Assembly: GCF_002834235.1 (NCBI RefSeq)
Contig: NZ_NNBY01000036.1
Span: 186,001-250,000, forward strand
Reading direction: 5' to 3'
From: Ruminococcus bromii
Lineage (GTDB): Bacteria > Bacillota > Clostridia > Oscillospirales > Acutalibacteraceae
DNA length: 64,000 bases
Shown here: positions 56,736 through 64,000 of the stretch, piece after piece
Layout of the letters: each line of letters opens with the position of its first letter
Numbering within the stretch: position 1 is the first letter of the stretch
The notes under the pieces: generated by a model
Databases searched by the model: none
Seen by the model: the letters and a program-made list of their open reading frames with translations, nothing else
What the model was told of the DNA's origin: nothing
Program-made: the position numbers and the translations under genes

Positions 56736-56924
56736 TCATTTTTTGATGCGAATTTTTATATTCTTTTTCTTAGCTGAAATTAAACGAACAAGCAAGTCAT
56801 CAACAACATCTCTATATTTACCTGCTTGTATGAGGTTATTTTTAAGTTCAATTAAACTATGAATTACCTGACTGTATTCATCGTCGGTAAGGTATAAATG
56901 ATAATTTAAAATTTTCATATTCAT
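56736..56924 (-). CDS. Small hypothetical protein of element A
   Basis: 62 residues, helical: LYLTDDEYSQVIHSLIELKNNLI and VVDDLLVRLISAKKKNIKIRIKK. GAGGTGA precedes the ATG and a good terminator follows, so it is probably expressed. No family recognised. Confidence 0.6.
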   Translation of the reverse strand: MNMKILNYHLYLTDDEYSQVIHSLIELKNNLIQAGKYRDVVDDLLVRLISAKKKNIKIRIKK

Positions 56925-57307
56925 TTCACCTCACAAAATAAACATCGAATAAATCTGATATTTATTGCTATTTTCACTTTTTTGTAATATAATGTAAAAG
57001 TAGAGAGAAATCAAATCTATGGTAATTTTTTATAATATTTTTTCATTTAATCGTCGACAAATCGTCGACAAAAGAATGACCTATTTGGTTCTCATTTATC
57101 GGACGGGATGCAGTGTTAATATTATAACAAGATTTAAGCTCAATAACTATTTTGCGCTTGACACTATTTAGATGTTTTAAACACTGCGTTTGTATATAGA
57201 TTATTTGGCACAGAATCCACACTCAACAGATAAAGAACGAAGATTTAGTTGAACAAAGCGTTCTTGATTTGTGGTATTTTTATTGAATTATAACGAAAGG
57301 AGTTTAT
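56925..57307. promoter_or_regulatory. Upstream region of the OLD nuclease gene
   Basis: 383 AT-rich bases without a gene. It contains two adjoining copies of TCGTCGACAAA (about 57051-57072) and a TTGACA at about 57157 that could be a -35. AAAGGAG lies just before the nuclease start. Confidence 0.45.
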
Positions 57308-59209
57308 ATGCTACTTAAGAAAGTAACCATTCACAAGTATAAGAGCTTTCTGACAGAACAAACTTACGAAGTCGAAAGCCAAATTACACGAATTGTCGGC
57401 AAAAATGAATCTGGAAAAACTGCGTTGCTTGAAGCTTTGGCAAAGTCAAACTACTTTGAGGATAACGCAGAATTCAAATTCAGTAAAGATTTAGATTATC
57501 CCCGTGGAGAATTAACCAAAGTACGTAATGAAAATCCAGAGGCAATCACTTGTGAATATGAATTGTCTGATGAGGATATTCAAAAAATCGAGGATGATTT
57601 TGAATCAGGAATAATTCAAAAACAGATTTTTTCCGTAACATCATACTATGACAATACCCGAACAACAACAGGAGTTTCAGTTGATTTTAGCGTTTTCAAA
57701 GACTGGTTAATTAAAACTTTTGGTGTTGGCGATCAAGGCAAAGAATTTATCAATGAAGCAGATTCTTTTTCAAACTTAGAGGATACAGTTACAGAGAACA
57801 GCACGCTCCCTGGAATGAAAGAGATCAAGACTGAGTTAGAAAAGATAAAAGATGCATCGGGAGGATGGAAAAATTCGCTCGAAGGCTATATTTATAGAAC
57901 CTTCATTTCTCCAGCAATCCCTAAACTCTGGTATTTCAGCGATTATTTTAGCTTGCCATGCAGAATTAATTTGAATGATTTCGCTACCGGAAAACCTACA
58001 GGGAGTTTGTCTTCTGAAGAATACAAAATTGCCAAAGCTCTGTTCGAATTGAGTGGCTTGCAGATTGACGATATTCAGTCAGAAAGTAATTTTGAAACAT
58101 TTAAAGCTCAGTTGGAGGCAACATCCAATTCTATCACTGACGATATGTTTGAGTATTGGACAACAAACCAGAATCTTGAGATCCGTTTTGATATTGAGCA
58201 TGCTGCAAATAATGTTCGCTATCTTAATATCAGAATTTATAATTCTAAGCATAGAGTGACATTGCCACTGAAAAACCGTAGTAAAGGCTTCCTCTGGTTT
58301 TTCTCTTTCCTTGTATGGTTTAGTAAAATTCAAGGTGACAAAAACAGTAAATACATTTTGCTTTTGGACGAGCCTGGTCTTAGTCTCCACGCTTCTGCAC
58401 AAAACGATTTGCTGCGATTTATTGATGAGAAACTGGCACCCGAATATCAGGTGATATACACAACGCATTCGCCTTTTATGATTGATTCTCTAAAACTCAA
58501 TGAAGTGCGAACTGTCTATGATACGCAGGATCCCAAAATAGGCAGCGTTGTATCGGATGCCGTTGAAGAAAAGGATTCCGATACTCTGTTCCCACTGCAA
58601 GCAGCATTAGGATATACAATTGCTCAAAATCTGTATGTTTCTCCAAGGAATCTTTTGGTCGAGGGTATCTCAGATCTGGTATACCTCAACCATTTTTCCA
58701 CAATTCTCAAAGATATGGGAAAAGAGGGTTTGTCTGATGATATTACTATCGTACCAGTGGGTGGTGCAGATAAGATTGCAACTTTCATTTCCCTGATGCG
58801 TGGCAACGAACTATCTACAGTATGTTTACTTGATACTTTTACGAATCAAAGCGCAGAAGTACGCTTAAAGCGTATGGTTGAACAGAAAATCATTGCTGAT
58901 AAGAAAATCCTGTACTACCATTCAGTGATAGGACAAACCTTTGCTGACATTGAGGATTTGTTTAGCAAGGATGAATATCTTGAACTGTATAATGGGGCAT
59001 TCAGTACATCTATTAAGATTACAGATCTTGATGTAGACAAACCAATAATGTCGCAGTTAAAGCGAATTAACGGAAACAAATCATTTAATCACTATTCTCC
59101 TGCGAATTATATGGCAAAGAATATTGGAACGCTTACATTTTCAACAGAAACCATCGAGCGTTTTGAAAAGCTATTCGCACTAGTCAACAGTAAATTTGAT
59201 TTAAGTTAG
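57308..59209 (+). CDS. OLD-family ATP-dependent nuclease (AAA + Toprim)
   Basis: 633 residues. An ABC-type ATPase comes first: Walker A GKNESGKTALLEAL (31-44) and Walker B YILLLDEPGLSLHA (about 349-362), with TTHSPFMID after it. A C-terminal Toprim domain follows: NLLVEGISDLVYL (about 447-459), VPVGGADK and CLLDTF, where the usual second acidic residue of the DxD pair is not obvious. OLD nucleases act in phage defence, alone or with a partner helicase (Gabija). No UvrD-like partner follows. It is the last gene before the tRNA-Trp boundary, a common place for defence cargo. Confidence 0.87.
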   Translation: MLLKKVTIHKYKSFLTEQTYEVESQITRIVGKNESGKTALLEALAKSNYFEDNAEFKFSKDLDYPRGELTKVRNENPEAITCEYELSDEDIQKIEDDFESGIIQKQIFSVTSYYDNTRTTTGVSVDFSVFKDWLIKTFGVGDQGKEFINEADSFSNLEDTVTENSTLPGMKEIKTELEKIKDASGGWKNSLEGYIYRTFISPAIPKLWYFSDYFSLPCRINLNDFATGKPTGSLSSEEYKIAKALFELSGLQIDDIQSESNFETFKAQLEATSNSITDDMFEYWTTNQNLEIRFDIEHAANNVRYLNIRIYNSKHRVTLPLKNRSKGFLWFFSFLVWFSKIQGDKNSKYILLLDEPGLSLHASAQNDLLRFIDEKLAPEYQVIYTTHSPFMIDSLKLNEVRTVYDTQDPKIGSVVSDAVEEKDSDTLFPLQAALGYTIAQNLYVSPRNLLVEGISDLVYLNHFSTILKDMGKEGLSDDITIVPVGGADKIATFISLMRGNELSTVCLLDTFTNQSAEVRLKRMVEQKIIADKKILYYHSVIGQTFADIEDLFSKDEYLELYNGAFSTSIKITDLDVDKPIMSQLKRINGNKSFNHYSPANYMAKNIGTLTFSTETIERFEKLFALVNSKFDLS

Positions 59210-59696
59210 AGAAAACTCCTTTTGGACCATTTGAAATAGTAGCCAGGTAAGTGTAATCAGCCACTTTAGCTGATGTATATTCTTTTAGCAAAGCATAAAC
59301 TGAAGCTATGAAACTAAATACATCGTTGGAACAATCCCTTTTGTTTAGATAATTGGGTATTGCCAAAATGTGAAACAAAGGTTTTGGGTTTAGTTACTCT
59401 TTAACTTTTTCAAATCTGTAACATACATTTAAATACTAATAATGCTTTCTATTGACAATTAAAATATATATACAGTATTATTATATATAGTAAATTATGC
59501 GATTTTTCTTCGGTAATAGTTGATTAGAATGAATATTGGTCGGCAGTTTGTTCCACCATTTGTTACGGCAAATAATCGTTAAAATCTCGTAACAGATGAA
59601 AAATGTTAAGCATTATCAACAAATTCACTATACTAATTAATGTTAAAAATCAACAAAAATTTAAGGGTGTTTTCACTTAAAACTCTATCAGAGCCG
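59210..59696. other. AT-rich right-end DNA of element A
   Basis: No supported gene; a 64-codon minus-strand frame at 59184-59378 has no family resemblance. TATATA-rich stretches and short repeats are consistent with integrase arm sites near an attachment site. Confidence 0.4.
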
Positions 59697-59741
59697 CTCC
59701 AAAACCGCGTGCCGAGGGTTCAAGTCCTTCTGCCCCTGCCA
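59697..59741 (+). other. tRNA-Trp(CCA) 3' half: attachment-site copy of element A
   Basis: CTCCAAAACCGCG (anticodon loop with CCA), then GCCGAGGGTTCAAGTCCTTC (T arm) and TGCCCCTGCCA (acceptor strand plus encoded CCA). The 5' half is absent: the bases before it do not form D arm or acceptor strand. This is what integration at a tRNA 3' end leaves at one boundary; the complete gene should be at the other end of A. Confidence 0.82.
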
Positions 59742-59751
59742 AGGTATGATG

Positions 59752-59792
59752 TCTCAAAAATGGCTTAGATAAGCCGTTTTTGAGGCTTTTTC
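59752..59792 (+). terminator. Intrinsic terminator behind the tRNA-Trp copy
   Basis: Stem CTCAAAAATGGCTT / AAGCCGTTTTTGAG is followed by GCTTTTTCTTTTT. It presumably served the original tRNA gene and marks chromosomal DNA. Confidence 0.8.
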
Positions 59793-60045
59793 TTTTTGCA
59801 GAAATTTTCTCTGCCGGCAACTTTTTTCGGATTTTCTAAAAATTTTCTAAAAATTGTGATTTTCGACTTGAAAATTAACGGTACAAGATATCAGTAATCA
59901 TCAGGATTTTCGCACCTTTTTAACCGCAAAATTCGTTCTAAAAATACAGTAAATTTTCCGGAAAATGAAAATTTATTCACGGAATTACAAATCAATTTTC
60001 AGCTTTGTATCAAGAGTGCGTGAAATGTTCAGTTTGCTTGTTTTA

Positions 60046-60441
60046 TCAACATGAGCATAAAAGTTCAAGCACTGTTTGCCTGAGTGTATCAATCTCTTTT
60101 ATCCGAAAGGCATATTTTGGATGGAGCTTGATAATTTCGTAGGTATCAAGTCCGTTCTCGATTTCTTCAATCAGAGCAGACATATCGGGAGAATTTTCAT
60201 CAACAGGCTTTGGAACATTACAAACCTCTTCAAAAGTATCAATAAGATTCGTCTGTTCCTTATCAGAACCCTGCCACTTGCCCTCCTTTCGGAGATAGTC
60301 ACGATTTTCCGTTACACTGCCGTTAGCCTTGTCGATATGTGCAACTGGGAATCTGTTCTTCAATGTTGAAAAGCGAATCGGTGATTTTGAGTAAATGAAA
60401 ATGTGCATATGCTTTGTTCCTGTGGTTGCAATTTCATCCAC
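60046..60441 (-). pseudogene. Truncated plasmid-type Rep protein gene
   Basis: About 131 residues with HMHIFIYSKSPIRFSTLKNRFP, a His-x-His rolling-circle Rep motif, and SVTENRDYLRKEGKWQGSD, as in small-plasmid and phytoplasma-type Rep proteins. The frame upstream reaches a stop after about 20 more codons without a start, and the usual first half is missing. It is a remnant of an earlier mobile element beside the tRNA site. The 59793-60045 stretch before it holds nothing recognisable. Confidence 0.65.
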
Positions 60442-60553
60442 AAAAAACTGTTTTAACTTGCTATTGCAATTTGCAAATTTATAATTCTTTCAACCTGTTA
60501 TCAACATTATACCAAAGGTCACTGTACCATTATCTACCCTTTGCTTGCAAAAA

Positions 60554-60581
60554 ACAGCCCTGCAAATGGGTACAGGGCTGT
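60554..60581 (-). terminator. Terminator of the ABC/LRR operon
   Basis: Stem ACAGCCCTG / CAGGGCTGT followed on the minus strand by TTTTTTGC, 33 bases after the LRR gene stop. Confidence 0.8.
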
Positions 60582-60613
60582 AAATTTAAAGATTTATTCA
60601 TTGCTTATCAGAT

Positions 60614-61609
60614 TTAATCGTCTGTAGCTTTGAAATTTATTTTATTTTCGGTCGCAAAGGTGTGTGCATAGGAATCTGTTGGGGCGTGGATTGTTAGGTC
60701 TTTTGAGTCTTTGAAGGCAGATTTTCCTATGTAGGACACATTTTTGGTCAGGTAGATATCCTCAAGGGAGTAGGATTCTTTGAACGCATTATCGGCAATG
60801 AATTTTACTGTGTCGGGAACGACTGTTTCCTTTGCACCGCCGTAATTTATTGCGTCATCTGCAATTGAAATCACATCCAAGCCGTCAATATGTGCAGGAA
60901 TTTCAAGCTTTTCCTCTGACGACATTGGGTTATATTTAGTTATTACGCACACGGGCTTGCCGTCATCATAGATAACATCATAATTATAATATTCGCCGTA
61001 ATACGCACCGTTTCTGATTTTTGAATAATCGGTATTTTTAGCCTCCGGATTTTCAGGCTCGGTCGTATAGTTTTTATAATTGATTTTATTTTCAACCGCA
61101 AATTTTTCAGCATAAGAACCCTTTTCGGCATATATCGTAAGGTTGTCAATGCCGTCAAAAGCGGTTTTTGCAATCTTATTTACGGAGGGCGCAATATAAA
61201 TTTCCGTTATATTTTTTGAATCCTTAAATGCGTCATCCTTGATTTCACAAATGCCGTTGGGGATAACAACTTTTTTCAGACAATCAAATTCGCTGAAAGC
61301 TTCCTTTTCAATAGCGGTTATTTTTGTATTTTCATCATATGAAGTAGGAATATACGCATCGTCCAAGCCGTAATATCCGCCCTGAAACAAGCCGACAGTG
61401 GCATAAAAATTTCCGTTTTTATCATCTTGAAATTGAATTAAAAACTGACCGTCGGCAGAAGGTTTTAGGCGATATTTTTGGTCAACAGCCATTTGTTCAA
61501 ATCTGTTATTTACAATTGTCGCCCTGGCAAGGAAAGACAATCCGAGCAAAGCGGCAACCGAGATGCAAAGAACAATGAAAAATTTATGAGTAAACAGTTT
61601 ACTTTTCAT
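60614..61609 (-). CDS. BspA-type leucine-rich-repeat surface protein
   Basis: 331 residues from ATG 61609 (GAAGGTGAG upstream). An N-terminal membrane anchor or signal (FFIVLCISVAALLGLSFL) precedes an extracellular part with two blocks of LRR_5 repeats (ITAIEKEAFSEFDCLKKVVI, ICEIKDDAFKDSKNITEIYI, and a second block near the end). It overlaps the ABC ATPase gene by 11 bases, so it belongs to the transporter operon, perhaps as a sensor or substrate-binding partner. Confidence 0.82.
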   Translation of the reverse strand: MKSKLFTHKFFIVLCISVAALLGLSFLARATIVNNRFEQMAVDQKYRLKPSADGQFLIQFQDDKNGNFYATVGLFQGGYYGLDDAYIPTSYDENTKITAIEKEAFSEFDCLKKVVIPNGICEIKDDAFKDSKNITEIYIAPSVNKIAKTAFDGIDNLTIYAEKGSYAEKFAVENKINYKNYTTEPENPEAKNTDYSKIRNGAYYGEYYNYDVIYDDGKPVCVITKYNPMSSEEKLEIPAHIDGLDVISIADDAINYGGAKETVVPDTVKFIADNAFKESYSLEDIYLTKNVSYIGKSAFKDSKDLTIHAPTDSYAHTFATENKINFKATDD

Positions 61610-62222
61610 GCAGCTCACCTTCTGTCATTTCCAAAACAACATCACAAACTTCTTCCAAATCCTCTTTGTGATGAGTTGTGATAACTACGAGCGCACCTCT
61701 TTCTTTTTCTTCTTTAAGAAGCTTGTAAATCAGCTGTACACCGTCATTATCAAGTGCATTTGTCGGTTCATCAAGCAGGATGATTTTCTGCTTTTCAAAC
61801 ACAGCCTGAGCAATATTCAGCCTCTGTTTCATACCAAGCGAAAACTTTTTCACCTTTAAATCAGACTTTAATCCAACACGCTCAAGCGCTGTTTTAATAT
61901 CTTCATCTGTGGCGGTTTTCTTGATTTTGCCGAGGATTTTCAGATTGTCAAAAGCATTGTACTGGGGCAACAGGTTCATATTTTCAATCACGATGCCTAT
62001 GCTCGGAGGGAACGACATATCCTTGTGCAAAACCTTTCCGTCAATCACAACAGAGCCACTGTCGGGAACAAGCAAGCCTGCAATTGCTCTCAAAAGCATA
62101 GTTTTGCCCGAACCGTTGTGTCCGTAAATTCCGTAGATTTTGCCGTACTCAAAATTGTAACTTACATTATTTAAAATCGGTCTTGATTTGATACTTTTAC
62201 AATAATTTTTTATTTCTACCAT
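61599..62222 (-). CDS. ABC transporter ATP-binding protein
   Basis: 207 residues. Walker A GHNGSGKTML (about 34-43), signature FSLGMKQRLNIA, Walker B KIILLDEP and the H-loop TTHHKED are all present. Short ATPases like this pair with ABC-2-type membrane proteins for antimicrobial peptide or unknown substrate export. GAGGTGATAT precedes the ATG. It is read after two membrane-protein genes. Confidence 0.93.
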   Translation of the reverse strand: MVEIKNYCKSIKSRPILNNVSYNFEYGKIYGIYGHNGSGKTMLLRAIAGLLVPDSGSVVIDGKVLHKDMSFPPSIGIVIENMNLLPQYNAFDNLKILGKIKKTATDEDIKTALERVGLKSDLKVKKFSLGMKQRLNIAQAVFEKQKIILLDEPTNALDNDGVQLIYKLLKEEKERGALVVITTHHKEDLEEVCDVVLEMTEGELHEK

Positions 62223-62231
62223 AATATCACC

Positions 62232-62924
62232 TCAAAAAATATCGGTTTTCTTAAATCTCAAATTCAGAATAAAAATGCACAAAGCATTTAACGCAACTAT
62301 GAATAACAGGTATCCGTAGTAAATGCTCTCGCCCGACACAGCACCGTTCTGCATTCCGAACATCAAACTCGGGAAGAGAATCATTTTCCAAATCGGTGCG
62401 TCAACAAAATTCTGAACCAAATAGTACGCAATAAAGCAATAGGTGAAAATTCCTATGTTCACAATGTGTGCAGGAATACTGATTTCAAGCAAAGACTGAA
62501 TAACTATCAGCGAAAAAATTGTCAGAAAGTACATAATCAAAGATTTAAGAGTTCCGCTTTCAACGGGAGTCATACTTTCTCTTGCAACAAAAAAGATTAT
62601 GAACTGGAACAAAACAATGCAAATCAATGCTATAAAATTGTTAAGACAACGCTTTAAAATCAGCACTGTTTTTGAATAATTGCGTACAATCAACATCTTG
62701 CCGTAGCCTTGTTTAAGGTTCTCAATTGAGCCGCTTGTAAAGAAGAGAATAAAACACACAGGCAGCAAAAGCGGCAGAAATTTTGTAATTTCAAGGCCGT
62801 AATCGCTTGGGGCTAAACCAATCATAAAGGCATTTTGAAAGTTCCCCTGAAATACACAACTGAACAATTGAGCAAGGCACGCAACAATTAGTATTATCGA
62901 CAAAACAAGCTTACTTTTTAACAT
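62232..62924 (-). CDS. ABC-2-type membrane protein
   Basis: 230 residues, about six membrane segments (LVLSIILIVACLAQLFSCVF, FLPLLLPVCFILFFTSG, FIALICIVLFQFIIFFVA, YFLTIFSLIVIQSLLEI). No catalytic motif. It overlaps the upstream membrane-protein gene by 14 bases and is followed 9 bases later by the ATPase, so it is probably a permease subunit. Confidence 0.75.
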   Translation of the reverse strand: MLKSKLVLSIILIVACLAQLFSCVFQGNFQNAFMIGLAPSDYGLEITKFLPLLLPVCFILFFTSGSIENLKQGYGKMLIVRNYSKTVLILKRCLNNFIALICIVLFQFIIFFVARESMTPVESGTLKSLIMYFLTIFSLIVIQSLLEISIPAHIVNIGIFTYCFIAYYLVQNFVDAPIWKMILFPSLMFGMQNGAVSGESIYYGYLLFIVALNALCIFILNLRFKKTDIF

Positions 62925-63666
62925 TACTCAAAACATCCTTTTTCTGATACAAAAAGTAGGAAGAGAAGATAAGCATAAACATCATAAGCAATGCTCTTAA
63001 TATAATGCCCCACATATCCGACAGAACCATTTCGCCGTTCATAAGTTTTGACACCACTATGGCATCTCTGAACGGAAGCCACACCCTGCTTATCATAAAA
63101 GCTACATCTGCAAAAAACTCTGTAAAAATCAGAGCTATGGTGATAATTGGAGCAACTTTTGTAGAAATGATTATTCCGAACGAGAGCATAACGAGTCCTG
63201 CTCTGAAATAAAACAAAAACAAAGTCAAAAGTTCAAGTGCCGAATATTGCAGAAAATTCGATTCTAAAATCAGGTTAATGTCAAAGCAAATGAGTGCCGC
63301 AACTACGCTGACTGCTTCTATCAAAAATGAAAACAAAAAAGCAAATACCGCACAATCAGCAATTCTTCCTGTCACAAAAGAGGCTCTCGATTTCAGTCTT
63401 ACAATGTAACTTACATTATCATCGGTAAATATGTAAAACAAAAACAGAACAAACACTACTATGAAAATGCAAGCAACATTACCTGATGCAGTAAAATCTC
63501 CGTTACCTGCAACTCTGTAAAAAACACCTTTGGGGCTTAACTTCTCAGCATAATCCGAATTAAAATAATTATAAAATCGCAAATATGTGTATGTGCAAAG
63601 CAGAGTAAAAAACACTGCACAAAGCGGAAGTATGATTGCATACTTTTTTAATTTACACCTGATCAT
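62911..63666 (-). CDS. ABC-2-type membrane protein
   Basis: 251 residues with about six membrane segments (YAIILPLCAVFFTLLCTYTY, ACIFIVVFVLFLFYIF, FLLFYFRAGLVMLSFGII-like and ALLMMFMLIFSSYFLY). It has the general layout of its downstream neighbour without close sequence likeness. Overlaps both neighbours by 14 bases. Confidence 0.75.
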   Translation of the reverse strand: MIRCKLKKYAIILPLCAVFFTLLCTYTYLRFYNYFNSDYAEKLSPKGVFYRVAGNGDFTASGNVACIFIVVFVLFLFYIFTDDNVSYIVRLKSRASFVTGRIADCAVFAFLFSFLIEAVSVVAALICFDINLILESNFLQYSALELLTLFLFYFRAGLVMLSFGIIISTKVAPIITIALIFTEFFADVAFMISRVWLPFRDAIVVSKLMNGEMVLSDMWGIILRALLMMFMLIFSSYFLYQKKDVLSNVKK

Positions 63667-64000
63667 ACTTAGTCACCTTAAAGAACGAAAACAGAACAGC
63701 AACTATATTTATTGCTACTACAAAAATAATTGTAAAAGTATAATGTGATAAAGGATACACAGTAAACGGGGTTAATGCTCCTATGATAGACGGTTTGATG
63801 GCAGTCGATATATACCATAATATGAAAGCTAACGGATAAAGAATAAATCTGTTTGGAAATGCCATTGCAAGTGCCGTTGCACCGCTTCCCACAATACCGC
63901 CAATGAATGAGAAAACAAGAATATAAAGTATGTTATAAAACATCGGATTGCTGTAAGACTGAAGTAGATTGGGTTCAGATTTCAGCATTTCCACATCATC
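63653..64000 (-). CDS. Membrane protein of the same transporter operon, C-terminal part
   Basis: At least 115 residues; the gene enters from the right edge. Four membrane segments are visible (ILYILVFSFIGGIVGSGATA, LYPLAFILWYISTAI, FTIIFVVAINIVAVLF). It is probably a further permease subunit. The start is outside the window; an internal Met near 63994 lacks a ribosome site in view. Confidence 0.65.
   Translation of the reverse strand, partial: DDVEMLKSEPNLLQSYSNPMFYNILYILVFSFIGGIVGSGATALAMAFPNRFILYPLAFILWYISTAIKPSIIGALTPFTVYPLSHYTFTIIFVVAINIVAVLFSFFKVTKYDQV

Noticed and set aside
59697-59741. A functional tRNA-Trp gene
   Set aside because: Only the 3' half is present; no D arm or 5' acceptor strand precedes it.

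Overview
The window comes from a low-to-moderate-GC gut Firmicute, probably an Oscillospiraceae/Ruminococcus-like Clostridium. The evidence is the strong AGGAGG ribosome sites, the BspA-type LRR protein, the Cna-B/thioester surface adhesin, and the Tn1549-type conjugation genes and tet(W) typical of that flora. No rRNA gene or complete tRNA gene is present. About 94% of the window is mobile DNA.

The layout is three mobile elements nested inside each other. Element A (1 to about 59741, left end outside the window) is AT-richer. It ends at a 3' half copy of tRNA-Trp(CCA) at 59697-59741, its inferred attachment site. A carries a DUF3991/Toprim fragment, DUF3848, a giant ArdC-like/MutS-I-like/N6-methylase/SNF2-helicase gene, three small hypotheticals, a 29-residue membrane peptide, a 1397-residue thioester/Cna-B/LPxTG-like adhesin, ParB, ParA and an OLD-family nuclease. 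The giant gene is cut in two by element B (about 6828-46740). Joining the halves through the shared 7-bp TGCTTAT restores the reading frame exactly (codons GAT AAG CAA AAG CGG).

Element B, about 11.2 kb without its own insert, is a mobilizable element. It has a large serine recombinase, TnpW, a DnaC-like ATPase, a RepA_N initiator, a cysteine-rich VLP protein, a MOBP-type relaxase, MobC, an oriT, a sigma factor with a small partner, tet(W) with its attenuator leader, and a SAM methyltransferase. Its recombinase is cut by element C (8350-37085). Joining the pieces at a 2-bp core restores ...GANF|QRPGF... in frame.

Element C, about 28.7 kb and GC-rich, is a complete Tn1549-like conjugative element. 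A long plus-strand operon (8652-29090) encodes an initiator, DUF5348, PcfB, VirD4, Maff2, TrbL/VirB6, PrgI, VirB4, a DNA methyltransferase, a CHAP transglycosylase/peptidase-type protein, DUF4315, DUF4366, TopB, an ArdA-ArdC-YodL anti-restriction fusion, TTRAP and a cysteine-rich VLP protein. A relaxase/MobC/oriT block, an XRE regulator, a sigma factor, TnpW and an intact serine recombinase follow. Two AT-rich cargo islands stand out. One is an antisense Shedu-type (DUF4263) gene at 21081-21833. The other is a Cys-rich KTR + RlmN/Cfr-like radical-SAM methyltransferase pair at 32216-33391 behind a promoter, leader-peptide and terminator region that looks like an antibiotic-responsive attenuator.

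Right of 59742 the DNA looks chromosomal: the tRNA terminator, a broken plasmid-type Rep gene, and a minus-strand operon of ABC-transporter membrane proteins, an ATPase and an LRR protein. The nesting has consequences. Tetracycline resistance sits in B, which cannot excise by itself because C breaks its recombinase. A's giant helicase gene is broken by B. Each break is frame-precise and should be reversible on excision.
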